Shown piece after piece: positions 13,901 to 28,900 of a stretch of DNA of 64,000 bases. How positions within the stretch are numbered: position 1 is the stretch's first letter; the number at the start of each line of letters is the position of its first letter. This DNA comes from Rhea pennata (taxonomy: Eukaryota > Chordata > Aves > Rheiformes > Rheidae): the NCBI RefSeq assembly GCF_028389875.1, contig NC_084663.1, positions 13,406,666 through 13,470,665 of the forward strand, in the 5' to 3' direction. The translations under genes and the position numbers were made by a program. The notes beneath the pieces were generated by a model. The model searched no databases. It was not told where the DNA came from and saw only the letters and a program-made list of their open reading frames with translations.

Positions 13901-16900
13901 AAAAAAAATAGTATTTACACTCCAGAACACAGAACTAGACACTTGTTTGGCAAACCATAGCCAATATCTCACCAAGTTTTACCATAGTTCTTAAGTATAT
14001 TGTTTGAAATATAAATAATAATTCAACACTTTCGGTTCTGGACCATAGGTTTATTTCCCAGTATTTCAGAAATGTATAGGAATACATTCAAATTTGTAAC
14101 CTCAGGATTCTTTTCTGTAATTCTCATTTATGTGGAATGAGTAGCATAGTAGTAAGACTCCATTTCCTTTCTTGGGAAAGGAAGCTGATCTAATCTGAGC
14201 TTCAGATAACTATTTGATATGCAGAAGAAGAGCATGTGAATTTTTTTTGTGGGGGTGGGGTAGGGATAAACAAAAATGAAGGCAAGACTCTTTAGTCTAT
14301 TTTTACAATGCACAATACTGAAATAAAAATCATCTGACTTGAAGGCTATCACCACTGAAGTTTCTCAAAAAACTTTGTAGGCCAACCAGGCATTTTCATT
14401 CATGACTTCTCACTAAAGCAGAGCATAGCAACAGACTTTCTGATGACACAGCTGGAAAGCAATCAATAGAAAGGAAGATCAGAATACTGTACAAAGAAGC
14501 AGCCAGATACTCAGGATAACAGAAACGAAGCTAAACCTAATGACAAAAACAGTTGTATACTGGGAGCTAACAATGAAGTAGACATAAATGTATACAGTCA
14601 TATCAACTAGAGTGACAATTCTTAAGGTGATTTTAAACATTTACAAAATAAAGAAAAAGCATATTTAGTGGTAAACAGGTTTATTCACTAGTACATCTAG
14701 AATGCCAGAGTATTTCTAGAGATGAATTAATATTAATTCTCAAAAACCAACTGGAGACAAAAGCTATTTTTCGTTTTTCCTCTTAATTACAATAAATGGT
14801 TAGTGCAGGCTCTGAATCATTTTTTCTCTTTTTTGATGGATCATATGTTATTTTTCTACATGGCCTGATTTTAATAAAATTGGCTCAACTTGAAATTATT
14901 TAAGCTTTTATACTGGAACAGAAACATGCACATTCTAATTTGTCTGTTGCTTGGATTGCGTAAGTGTTCCTATGCACAAAATGAATGGTGGTAGCATTTA
15001 ATTTTCTGATATTTCATATAAAATATGAATTCATTTTAATATTTTTGGTTGTGCAGTCTGGTTTCACTTGAAGATACCATCACTGTAACCAGAAGATGCT
15101 AGCAAGTTTCAAAAATCTTAGCATCCTTCAGTATGAATTTCAATGTTTTTTTTCTGGAGGAGGAAGAAATATTTCTAAAGACTGTCACCAAAAGTTTAAA
15201 TCTAACACCTTAATTCTAAGCACTGTCTGTCTGCACTTCCTCTGATAACTCAGGCCACCATTAAATACTGCCTGAAAGGCTTTCAATTATCAGTCACAAT
15301 TTAAATGTCTTGAAACTGTCTCTTGGTTCAGTCTCTGTTGGAAGTTACTTTATGGTCAGCACATCCCAAAACAGTAAGTTATTGTTTAACAAATACTTGT
15401 GTAGAATTACTTAAACCTTCAGAGTTCAAGCAGAATCCACAGCAATGCGTTAACGACTCGTAGGCACAATGATTTATGCAGACCATGGCAACTGTCTCAT
15501 AACAGCAGAAGATACCATGATTAACTACTGAATTATTAAGTTTTATATAGTGTTTATTTTCTTCATGAAAGAATTTCAGATTTTATTGGTTAAACTGAAA
15601 TTTCAATTCAGTTTTTAAATTAATACTTTTATTATATTGAACATTTTCAGAAAGTTCAGTTTGTATACACAGTTCTCTGCCTAAGAACATTTCTGAAGTG
15701 TGGTGTTTTTGTTACAAGTTTCCTGCTACTCTGTTCCCAGGTAAGCCAACAGATGTTTTGGACAAGCTGCAAAACAACACTACCATGTGTTGTTAGGCTT
15801 CAAACTTCAGAAAAAGCGCAAGTCCAGAACGGAAGGCCAAGGAGAAGTATGGTGTGCCTGTCTCTGGTAAGCGAAAAGCTGGCACATTCGCCTCTTCTTG
15901 CTGTGCTACACAGGTAACTATCTTCTTCCTGAACTAGAAGGACAACTAAAGAAAACAATGTTTAAATCATTTTTCTATGAACATCTGAGGCTTACATGCA
16001 GGCACTTGACTGAGCAAAAGTAGCAATCAAAAACCCCACATCCCACATACTGTGACTGTATAACCATTAGTCTTTAAATATTAGGAGACATTGCACAAAA
16101 TTGGCTAATTCCTCCCCCTCTCCCTCCCCCAAACCCTAAGGATCTAAACAAAAGCAAAATTTAGGTAAGAGCCCAGCAGAAAGATGGACTTAAATAGCCT
16201 ATACAGAATTTGCTTGCCCTGTGTCTAGCACACACACACAGTAAAGACACCTCATGATCCTCAAAGTCTTTTGAGGTCAGGAGGCTAAGCAAGAGCATGG
16301 GAGAGAGGGGTTGTCCACACAAACACTTTCAGATTGAAAGTGTACTTTTGAATTTCTTTAGGATAATACACTCCAAGAGTTAATGGGAACTTAAGCCCAT
16401 GGAACTAGATCAGAACTAGTCCAAAGTAAAATTTCCCCCAATACAACATAGCTTAGATTGCAGGTCTTCAGCACTAAATGTCACAAAATCAGAATAGTTG
16501 AGGTTGGAAGGGACCTCTGGAGATCATCTAGGTCCAACTCCTCTGCTCAAGTACAGTCACCTAGAGCACATTAGACAGGATCGCATCCATGCAGGTTTTG
16601 AATATCTCCAAAGGCAGAAACTCCACAACCTCATAATGTCTTGTTGTATTGATCCATTCTACTTGTTAATGTAGACAGTGACATTTAAGATTTGCCTCCT
16701 TTTTAACGGCGTTCAGCCACTATAGTGACACTGCACAGTACTCAATTCAACAAAATCCTTGCAGCGATGTCATGTTCCAGTCCCATCTATGGGACCCATC
16801 CACTAGATGTCAGTGTCCTCTTGGGCAGAGGAAAGCCTTCTTGGATCCCCATCAAAAGGAGAAGGAAGTCCACTGTGCTTGGTTTTCAAGTGAATTCTAC

Positions 16901-19900
16901 AGGAGGAAATTATAAAGCATCCCTATGGGTCACCCTGGCCAGGAGTGCAGAAGACAGAAACAGCAGCTTTCATGGGTTCCAGACACAGAACATGATGCAA
17001 AGTTTAGCCAGAGGTTAAACACCAAAAGCTGTTTCAGAGAACGTTACTGAGGTAAAGCACAGCACACTGGGCAACAGACATTAATGTACAGTTTTAAAGT
17101 ACATGCTAGAAAGCCTGCAAGATGAAGGGACTTCTGCTTTTTGGGAACTAGGAAACTCTGGACAGAGCAATACTAGGTGCTAGAATGGACTCAATCTGTA
17201 TCAACATGAAACCAGACTTAACATTAAAAGGATCTGGATTCAGAAGCAAAAGAATAAGCTATTACAGCACAGCGTGAAATCCCCTGTGATAGGCATAAAA
17301 ACACACCCTCTAAATAAAGGATAGAGCAGAAAAGTTCAGGCACATTAAATGCCTATTGCAGGAAGAAATGTGTTTCTACGCACCTGCATGAAATCTGGAT
17401 ATTATGTTGATAAAATAAATTTTGATCTAAAAAGAGAATATTGATGTAAATGGAATCCTAAATTTGATGGAAGGACCACGTACTGGGACACTAGTGCCAA
17501 GCTACAGTGGAGGACTGATGGGCAAGGGTGTGTGGGAAGGGAAGCAGCATCATGCATTACAAAAGCAGACACATAAATAAGGGTAAAAGGGGGAAGGGGG
17601 AAAAAAAAACAAAAAAACAAGCTAGTATTTTATTGTATATTTTAAATGTACCAGGGATTAAAATGGCATGTCATTAGAAGAGCTGTACTACCAAGCAAGA
17701 ATCATAATTGTGGTAGCAAACACAAGAAACTTGGTGCTTCTAAAGGAGATTGGAATGGCTATGAAGATGAAAAACAATTCAGAAAGGAAAACTCCAATTA
17801 CCTGCATAAGACTAGGTAAATTTCAGAATGGAGAAAGGTACAGATTTCTATAATTTTAAAGATACCATATCAGCTTGCCAGCTTGAAAATATCAGCTTGC
17901 CAGCAAGAAAAAATACCTCTTGATTTAGATCTCAGTGGGCACACGACCTGGCTAAAGAGACAGCTCCAAAAGAGGATCCTTGTCAGATTGGTGGGAAATT
18001 CTATTTCCTTTAGAAATAGAAGCTCTAAAAACAAAAAATCCACCGAAGTTGAAAAAAGTTTATATAGAGCTGAACAATAAAACCTTGCTAACAGCACAGG
18101 GCCTGTTTAAATGCAGTATCTGCTGTTATCTTGTTGGCCAGGACAAGAACGAGGGGTCCTCATTTTCTGTGAGAGTCAACCTACTGCTGTGACGTATCAT
18201 TGTCTGGGAACTTCTACTCAGAATCCAACAGAAATTAGACTATTCCATATTTGCCTTATTTCTTATGTTCCTTCTCTAAGTATCAATTATTGGTCATAGT
18301 CAGAATAGTGTTACAGTAGGAGTACACAATTATGGCATGTTTTCATAACCTGAAATCATGTAATATCTTATGATAGTTTTCAGACCACTGTAGCTGTTAA
18401 CTGTTCTATAATCAACCTTGTTTTTGAGAGAATACCTATCTCCAATCCAATTTCTACATGGCAGAGCCAGTCTCATACAATTTTATGTCTCTGCTCCTAT
18501 GCTAGGAATCCACAGAAATTTCACAAAAACTGCACTCACTGGAAATGGCAGTTTTACATTTTTCATCACACACACGTACACGCTACAGGATACCGCGCTC
18601 AGTGTTCTACCTTTTCAACGTTAGCTGTTTCAGTAACTCTAATGAACAAGTGGCCCTCCAACAAGAACAGACACACGAGAGTGAGTGTCTTGGCCAAATT
18701 TCAACTCTGACATCATTTCCTAGGATTCTTTTCTTATATAGCTTCATCCACCATGCTGCCACTATTGGCTGATCAAAGACAGGTGTGTTCAACAAAGAAA
18801 TAGCTGAACTGTAGATTCCCCTACTCTTCCTTCTCTCCAATTAAGGCTACACCTACTGTAGCATGTAAGGCAGATTTTATTTAAATACCACTACTAAACA
18901 AGGTAAACCCAAAAATGTTCATGATCTAGGCAGCACAATATAATCTCATTCATGCTATTCCTTTGTCCCAAACACCACAGTTATACAAGTTTATTAACGT
19001 TCAATTAATTTACTATGTTTAACAAGTCTGTCAACTTGGCACACAAGTAGCCTTTACAAAGCAATTACTTTCTTCATGGTTTATTAATCCAATTTGCTAA
19101 TTGTGTACTGGGAAATCTTTAGACGCCATCAAAGCCCTACAAGTTACCAGTGTTAATGGATGAATGGGTCAGATGGAATTCTGACAAGTTTCTTATTTTC
19201 AGATACCAGCAGAAAGATGCAAAGCAGCAGAAGTAGAACCTAAGCCTTCACAGTTTTTAGAGAAAGGCACATCAAAGCTATAACCTAAAGCAAACTAACA
19301 CTTTGAATACAACTCCATGGAGTAGTTCAGATTTAAAAAATAAATCTCTCTAACTTTATCCATAAGAGTATAATCTGCTACCTACCTCTTTCCATCATAT
19401 TTTCAGAAACCATCAAAATGGAATATAGAACATTTTTGATGGATTTACATGATTAAAAAGATATGGATAGAGAGATACGCTACTTCTACAGTTTAAGTTT
19501 GGTATTAGTCATGCTTTGTCATCAACTTAAGATGGCTAAATTTCTGCTACTGTGAGCTACCATCAGAACAGTTTCATAGCTACTATCTACATGCAAAGGT
19601 TAGCTAGATTGTTTACTATATTGGAGGCAATAGTTAACACAAATGTCAGCAGCTATTAATATATTAAATTTGAGATTTTACATATCAATCACTTAAGTTT
19701 TCCCTCTCTTAGCCGTTTATTCCAAATCTGTTTTCAGTGAACCTCTCCTCCAAGCTGTTCATCTCCTTTAATGTCATTCTTTCCCCATATCAGAGCAAAC
19801 GTTGTCTTTGTAGTAACTGGCTGCTGACGTTGGCTGCAGCCCTTGCTTGCCCATCTAGGCACAGGGAAGTTACCTGATACTAAATGAGAATTTTTCTTTC

Positions 19901-22900
19901 TGTTTATAGACATATTTCAGAAAATTTTGTAGAAACACTACAGTTGTGGTCCATTTCACTGTCAAGCTCCAAATAAATGGAAAGCAACTGTTTTAGCAAA
20001 AATGTAGAATTAATGAGACGTGTTGGTGAGAAACTAGAACTGTCAACATATCAGAGAAGAGACATTGGGTGGATTAGCATCACAAAGCCCACTGTCTGCA
20101 GAAACTGAAGTTAGGCTTTGTCTGACTGTAAAATACTGGTTGCAATCCCTGGCACAAACAAAACTGTTCTTCCACATTTTTACTGCCTCCTTTAACTCAG
20201 TATATTGCTCAACAGACATTACTCACAGAAATATCAGCAGACTGTGAACCTGCACACAAATAAGCTACAAATACCTTCCTGTTTTAGCTCACTAAAATGC
20301 AATGAAGTCTCTACAAAGAATCTATTTTTGAATAGCGTCCTCCTAAAAATTTTATTGTTCACTGTTTATTTCTCCATCAAAATGTTTTTTTTTTTTATCT
20401 CCCTCAGCAACACTTATTTCACAGCACTTTATTAAATACTGAACTTTCAGCTCTTAAAATTGGAGAATCAGAACTTAATTGCATTTTTAGGTAACAGAAA
20501 TGTAAGTTTGTGAAATCACAAGTCATTGCTCTTCAGAATGACAAAATAAGTAGATGAAATACAGTAAAATGAGGAAAGTTGCAATACTAAAGTTACTTCC
20601 TCAGAACAGATCTATCAAAACCACTCTTGGGAAAGGTTAGGTAAGAAAGAATGGAACCTAGAACTGTACAGAATAAGATAGGAAATACAAAAATTTTTAA
20701 AAAGAAAAAATAATATACTTACATATATATATATCACTTGTTTATATATATATAAATATATATAAAAACAAGTATGTATGTGTATATATATGTGTGTGTA
20801 TATAATTTATATACAAATACATATAAAAACAAGTGATCAGGAAAGCAAGACTACATAGTCCCGAACAAGTACAGAACAGGTTGCACTGCTGCTTATATCA
20901 ATTAAAAGTTACATGAACTCATTCTCAATGGGGAAACAGATGTGTCTGTAGTTAGCAAAAAACCCAAACTTCTAAATTCCTACAGATATGGAAGACAACC
21001 TCTAGCTGTGAAATAAGCTACATACTGTACACAGCTTGGATTAGAGGAAAATGATCCCTCCCAAATATCTGAACTCCCTACACTTACTAAAAGGAGAGAG
21101 AACTACTAAAGTGTACTATTTTAAGTAGGCAGGACAAAAATTAAGTTTCCCAACCTTATTTTTCTTTGACAAAAGTGGCAGCATTCAAGAAAAAAATCAT
21201 TATTTTCTAAAAGATGATCTCAATTTCATTCCAAAATGTCAGTTAAATTGACCTTCACATCCACATCTGCTTCAATTTTTCTTTAAGGAACAGTAAACTG
21301 GTGTCATCGTTAATCCTTTGCTGCCCCTTCCCACAAGGGCTAATTTCTTATAATTTCCAGTTCTAGCATCATACATCCATGTTTCATCAGCTAACTGGAA
21401 TGGCTATCAATGCTAATAAATCCAAATGGGAACACACATTTGTCCTAAAGAGATAGTAACTGCATGACAAGTAATTCCAAAAGAACCCCCAGAAATATAT
21501 ACTCTAAAGTCAAAATATCCATTCACAGAAGCAGTGAAGTATCCATAGTGTCTCATAACAATACAAGTGGTTCATATAGAGTGTATTATAGTGAACAATA
21601 CATTATCTGGGAAGGCTCAAGTACACTCTACTTACTAGAAGAGCACATCACAACACCAACACCAGCTGTGCTTCTATCTCAGGACTGACTGCACCCTCAG
21701 AGCTGTCAGGACTCTATTAATTTCAAGAAACTCAAGGTAGGTGCTGGTCTCCAGGAATCTTTGTAATAACCAGGTTTAGACAACACAATACCGTACTACC
21801 ACAAAATGAAAGTTCAAGGAACAGTGTACATAATTATTACTAAGATTTACCTCCTCTCCCCCAAAACTGAACTCTTCATACATACTACTAGAGAAAACAG
21901 ACTGATACGGACACTCAAAACCGCATTAGAGAAATTTTTCAATCCCTGGAGTTGCTTTTAACCAATCTGGTTAAACTTCACTGTCCTGTTTCACATGCTT
22001 CTGGGCCCATTGTCCAGAGTTAACAGATATCTAAGAGATTTAATTGTTAAAAAATAAAAATAAAAAAAATGGTTGATTATCAGAGCTAGATAACATTTGC
22101 AAAACTAGCCATCTACTGAGCAGGATGATAAAACCAATGTGCTGCGTGTGGTCAAGCTATTCTGTACAGAAGCTAAAATTAGACTCAAATAGTCTAGTCT
22201 ACTCTGCACTGATGATTTGGTTAATCTGCGTCTTCCCTCTTACATTACTTAAGCATTGATTATTGTTGGATCAATTATTTCACTGCTCAAAAAGGTACTA
22301 AACTGCACTACAGGCAATTACTTGCCTTCAGTTCATTAAGTCCGTAAAAAGATGTATGAAGATATTTGCTCTGAAGGGCTTCCAGTCTAGAAGTAAAATA
22401 AAGTCAAGGTTGGAGAAATACCTTACTCATATGGATTTTGACTCTATCCTTCCCCTCTCCACGTAATGGCCTCAGTCTTCCAAAAAAACAATAAGAAATG
22501 ATGGTTTAAAAATAAGAAAATCATTCCAGAAGTACAGTGATAAGCTAACATGAAAACAGGAGTAAAGAAAAGAAGCATTCAAGAGCAGCATGAAAATAAA
22601 ATATCCAAGCCAGATCAAAATTGATTTGTGCTGGATGAAAAATATATGTTGCAGTTTGCATAAAATTTGACATAAGTGTTATGCCTAGTGGAAAACCACA
22701 CACTTGGCAGACAAGGATGATTCAACTACCAGCTGACACAAAAGCAGAATTCCTAAAGGGTATCTTGTTTGTACAATGTCCAGAACCCAGATTCAGCAAG
22801 CTCAAGCCAAACCGGGTTGGGGGGGGGGGGGAACAGTAATAGGTGAATGCAAAGGGAAGTGCACACAAGCAAGCATTTCTTCTATCCATCTTTCTTCAAA

Positions 22901-25900
22901 AAAACTTTATTCTACGGCATCTGAGATGCACTTAAAAACACACAGGACACACTGCATAAACAAAGTTTCCAAACACATTGTTTCTTCTGAAGGAATTCTC
23001 CAGTCCAGTTAAAAATTAAAAGTTTCTGTATACTTCACTTTCCACACGGCATGGTATTCACATACATTTTAAGCCGACCTACCACAGGAAGGAAAGAAGG
23101 CTGTAATCTCTATCCAAATAAATCTTTGGTTCAGCATATAAAACCGGTAGGCTACGTTCCTATCAACAAAACATCTCATATTCTCAGATTGTTGCAAGTC
23201 AGCATTAAACTCCAATACCACATCAGCAAGAATCTGTTAGGTTAGTGTGTGGGGGGGAATAAACCCCCACACATGAAACTGGTAAATTCCTCAAATATTG
23301 TCTGCCATGTTACTATCACTTTTCTTGGATTATTTTGCAAAAAAACAACACCTGAAAATCTACACAATCAGTACACAATTCAAGGAACTCCTGACTTTGA
23401 AATGAAATTTTAGAGGTTTAAAAATAGTTAAGTGTTACAATGATTGTAAACATATAAGGGACATGATACCAAAATGTAAGAATAAAAGGACTTCATTTTT
23501 TTCAGTTATTTGCTAAAACCAGTTCCAGTGACTGCCTGAAGCACCCTTTGATTCTTTTACCCAATGAAAACCACAGTCACGTTTTGTTCAAAGGTACTGC
23601 CTTTCCAAGACCGAATTAGCTGACTACTTTATTATATCTCTGCACTGAATTCTCTTTTTATTTCAGTGATACTCTCCCACTTCAGCTTCTAAATACACCC
23701 TGGCCTGAAGTACTCTTGATATGCTTTGAAGTTATCTTCATCCATAAGAGCTAAAAGTAATATCACTAAGGTTTTCATATGTGCATACTTTTTTTCCTTG
23801 CATGATCAAGCAGTAGCACTTTACAGGATATGGAATTATTTTTTCTATTAATACAGAAAAGCTTGTCTATTATGTATACTATAAGACTGAACAAACAGGA
23901 TGCTGGTTTCATTTTTGCACAATCGTTGATTTAAAGTGTTCAGCTTTTTTAAATGCTCTGCCAGAAAAATATTTTACCATTATTAAAAAAAAGGTTTTAC
24001 TTCACATCAAAAAGCTACACTGTTTAAAAAGTTGTTAGCAAACATAAGCTTTCTTTGAGGCTATTCAGTATTAGAATTAGTTACAGAATTAGTTAGCACT
24101 TTAGTAGTAAGACCTTTTTGCCTTTAGGGAATGTCAATGCATACACGAATTTACAGCAACAGCTTGCTGACTTCAGAATACTCAAATTTCTGCAATGTTA
24201 TTGGTCTCTCAATTTGAATCATTTATTAACAGGCGTATATTCTGCAATTTATAAGAAATACAAATAGACTTGCCTCCATCAACTGTTTTTTTAGAACAGG
24301 TAGAAACTGAATACACAAGAATAAACAGAGTGCTGAGGTCCTAAATAACTTGCAGGCTGCATTTTCACTGCCACAAAACACCCCAAATCTGAAGTTCCAT
24401 TACTGTAATCAAAATATTAAGATGATACCTGATATCAGTTTAAAAAGATATTGAGGCAATCTTACTACAGAATACCAAGACAATTTCATGGTGATTCCCA
24501 CAGTGATTCTGTGGAGTTCTTCTGCTTACAAAGAAAAAAAATAAGAGGATATAATTATTGATTTGTGAGGGACTGTAAGGCTTAATGTTCAGCATAATGA
24601 TGGACCATTTCTGAGTGTTAAAAAAACACTCGCATTTAGGAATAAAGCTTCTGTGTTCCAGTTTTATAGCAAAAAACTGTTAAGAGAAGCAAAGCATGTT
24701 ACACATTTTTAGCTTTTGGGGCAATTCTTCATGGAATAGAAATAACAGAAAAAGTATTTGTAAAACAATGTATTTGCTAAAATTAATTCCAGTAATGGCC
24801 TGAAATGTTCTTCAAGATCCTTTTACCTGCCTAAAATCATAGTCATGTTTTGTTCATTAATGTTTAAACATAGTTCCATTTACACTCATTAATATTTTTA
24901 GATAGTTATGCTTATGGTGCCTCACAGGAAAGAAGTTAAGATTAGCCTTACATTAGTTTGATGATAATTTTAAAAAGTGTCTGCATAACTATCTGCATTA
25001 CTAAACATGGAATTCTTAACAAAAAATACAAAACTGTCATATACTTAAAAAGATTTGGGGAGACTCATGTTACCTAAAAGATTATTTTCTTCCTTTTAGA
25101 GTTTGTGCAAGAGAGGTGCTTCCCTTTAGGCAATTTGTAATGAATTCATTTCTGTAAGAGTTTTCATCTTTCTGAAGCAGTTAAAACTAACCTACATATA
25201 CTCTTCCCTCCAGAATAATGTTTCATTTTCCAACCTTATTTTGAGGTAAATGATTCTCCTAAGTACTCCTACTGGACAACTGTATTCATTTCAATTAACA
25301 ATTATCTATTTGCTAAAAATATCAGAATATGCATGAGGGAATAACCAATGAGGAAAGCACTGCTTCAGTTGTAATCCTGCTTTCTAGGTAGGAAGACAAA
25401 GATTCAAGTAGAAAGTACAGGAAGGTGTAAGGCTTCACATCTTTTCTACGTGTGGAAAAGCATTAAAAAAAGTTATGCATTGCAAAAGTGCAGGTCTTCA
25501 TACTTTCACCACTGAGGCATCAGTTCCGCTCATTCACAGAACAGCTACTCATCAGCTTACAAACGCAATCTACCTACAGTCTGCAGTCCACTATACATAT
25601 CACTTGGTTTTCTTTGTTTTTTTGTGCTTTTCATATTCAATACTTTTTCAGTTTTGTTCAGTGAGACCTCACACTGGGCAACCGACCTAATTAAACAAAT
25701 CTAGTTAAACAGTGAGCTATGTCCAAGTACTATATCAAGGTACCAGAAAACTGAGTGCCTTGGAAAAAAAAAAAAAAAGAAAACAACATTGTTCCAAAGG
25801 GTTTGTGCTGGAGAGTCAAATAAAAAGTGAAACATTTAGGACAGAGTAAACCACCACTCAGGCATCTTAAGAGCAGTGTAACTCCCATAGCAATTAGTCA

Positions 25901-28900
25901 TTTCAACACTATGCATAACCCACATTGGTCAGCCCCTTGAACACTTAAGGACAGGAAGCTTGTACAACATCCTTTGAGTTGGGAACACAGATGTTTCAAG
26001 ATAGCTGGATCTACCAAAAAAAGCAGAGGAAGCATTAGATAAGAACAATGCCACACTAATATAAATGAAAGGCAACATCTATTTAAAAAGGAAAAAAAAA
26101 AAAAAAAGCAATAGACAACAATCAAACAAGATGAAAATTCTGGACCAACAGTCCCCTGAAACCATCTCAAATGCAGCAAGTAGCCTGGAATCATGCCTAC
26201 CAGTCTCTGAAGTGTAGCCAAAACCTGCATGAACTGGAATGTTGTCCAAGCAGCTGCAGACTTCCAGCTCAGCACAAGGAAGAAATGGAATTCTAATCCA
26301 TGATAAACGCTATAGCAGCTATGAAAGAAAGTGATAGCAGCGGCATGCTGACTGCCCAGCTTCAATAAAAGCAGGGAGAGGACACAATGCCACTCAGGCA
26401 TCATATTCTTTTTGACCTCCCACTGACTGCCTGATACTAACTGTCCAGAAGAAGGGGGAAAAAATGGCACCTTATTGGTTAGTAAGTGGGGTGGTGCCCA
26501 CTGCAAATGATGGGAGGCTATTAAGAACTAAAGTAAGAACTGCTTTTAACCCGACCGATCCATGCAGAAGCTATTCTTCCTGTGATCACAGAGAGAACAA
26601 AACCTGAATTTTTAGGTGAAAAGATAACAAAAACAGTAGACAAATGCAGCAAGATCCAAAATTGTTCAAGAGGACATCACTGAATGCCAGCCTTAGAAAA
26701 ATAAACACGAACAGCTAGAACATTGTTATAAGACTACATTGTCTTGTAGTCTTGAAGTCAATGTAAGACAAGTTTGTTTTAAATAGGTTGATAAGCTCAG
26801 TGTTACAACTAAATTAAGAGATTAAAATAGTGCAGATGTTCTTTAAATCAATGTTGTTATAACTGAGTTCATTTCAAGGTGCCAATACTTTCCAAACCAT
26901 GACTTTAGACAGCAAAACTGATACCTAAGACCTACCCTGTACACTTAAATACAACACATTGTAATCATGTTGAAGAATCAAGGCCTACTCCTCTACATAC
27001 ACAAAAATAAGAGTATTGGGTAAGCTTCTGACAACTGTGAGACAATTCCTTTGAATCAAAGCGAACTCAAAATTGAACAAGGTAACTGATACATACAGTA
27101 TTTACAACTTTACATCTATTAATTTAGTTGCCCTTGACATTTCAGTAAAGCCATTCAATTCAATTCTTTCTATCGGACTAAGGGAGTTCAGAAGTAAAAT
27201 AAGAGTTATGTCAGAAGCATCACAACAGAAATTGTTTCAAATTTGTTAATGCTTTCTTCCAGTCCATTTTAGAAGGTGTTTACTACTTTAGAAATCTTAA
27301 TGAACAAAAAACATATCTTTATTTGGTTCTGTTCCTAGTAGCACCTCTAGTCTACTACAAAACAACATTCAATCCTCTTGTGATAGTTAAGGTGTTTTTC
27401 CTTATTAAAAGTTACGTTGGCTTGCTACTTTTTAAAACTGATGATTTAACTCTTTTAGGCTTTTCTTCAAGAAAAAAAAAACTACTTCCATTAGAGTAAT
27501 AAGGGCAATAAGCTTTTCCATAAATTGATTACCAACAATAAAACTACCTTTTAAAGAAATAAAGTGAGCTGAGGAAAGAAAACCAGGTCACCCAAACTAG
27601 GTCATTCATTCATACTTCTACTTATCTGGTACCTTTGGGGAAATTTCACTATTTTATCCTTTCAATTGTGTAAGGATCTTAAAAAAAAAAAAAAAAAAAA
27701 AAAAAGCACCTCACAAGACCTCACAAGAGAGTAGCTAGAAAAGGCAATCTCAGAGACAAAAACTGCAGCTTCCTGGAGCAAATCTCAGTTCCTGGAACAT
27801 CCTAACATTCAATATTCAAAGCAACTTAAAAACAACGGTTGAAAAAAAATACAGTGAACTTCCGGCACTCTTCTCCTCTTCCACTCCTTTCTTTAATTTG
27901 CTGCTGCACTCTCAGCTTCCCTAGTCATACTATTACTTGGTACTTGTACTGTCTCAGTGCTCTCAGGTCAGAATATCGTTTCTGGAAGATGTAGTAGAAC
28001 CTGAGATAGTTATCCAGAAACGCTGTTGCTCTTTGTGGTTCCTAGATCTGGATCAGAAATTTCACAGTCATATTAGAGTGTTCTCCTTCTATGAATACAC
28101 TCTGATCATTCAAATTTGAATAACTGATAAGTTAATTTTATATTGGCAAGTTTTGCCAGATCAAGCAGGAAGACAAAGAGCATCACCTCTTTGCAACATT
28201 CATATTCCAGTTAACAGAAATAAAAATGCATACCCATGCTTGATTTAAAGCAAATATATAAAGCTGAATTATCTGAGATTGCACTGACATAACAGCAGCA
28301 ATTGTGGAGTAACAGCCTGAGGAACATATCAAGATACAACCACTACACTCCGTAACAGCACAAAGAGTTTCTGCTCTGCCCAACTCATTTATGCTCTACC
28401 CAATTCCATTTTCGACCTTTATCACTTATGCCTCTACCCAAATGAAGACCGATGTTTTATAATAGAAAGAAAAAAAAATAGAAGTCATCTAGTTTCTGAT
28501 TTCAGTTCTACAAACATGTACTCAAGCTACTACTATAACTCTGCCTTTCCTTATCACTAACAGATGCTTTACTATTTTTCTCTACACCAAAATTTCCTAT
28601 GCACAGAACATGTTTCAGCACAGCTGTAGTGGTATAAGTTCCTTACACACAATCCATGACTCTCAGACAAAAATAGTGAAGATCAAACAGGGTTTCTGTT
28701 TGTGATAAATACCTTTAAGATTATCGTAAAAAGACTTAAACTTTTGGTGCACTGTTAGATAAGTAGACATTAGATAAGTAGATACTTAGATTAGCCTTTC
28801 CTTGGTTGCAGAGCTGTTAACTTCTATTAACTTCACTGTAATTTTAAGGTGAATTATATGACCTCAAAGCAAGAAGAAACTGTTACTATAGCGATTGGAT

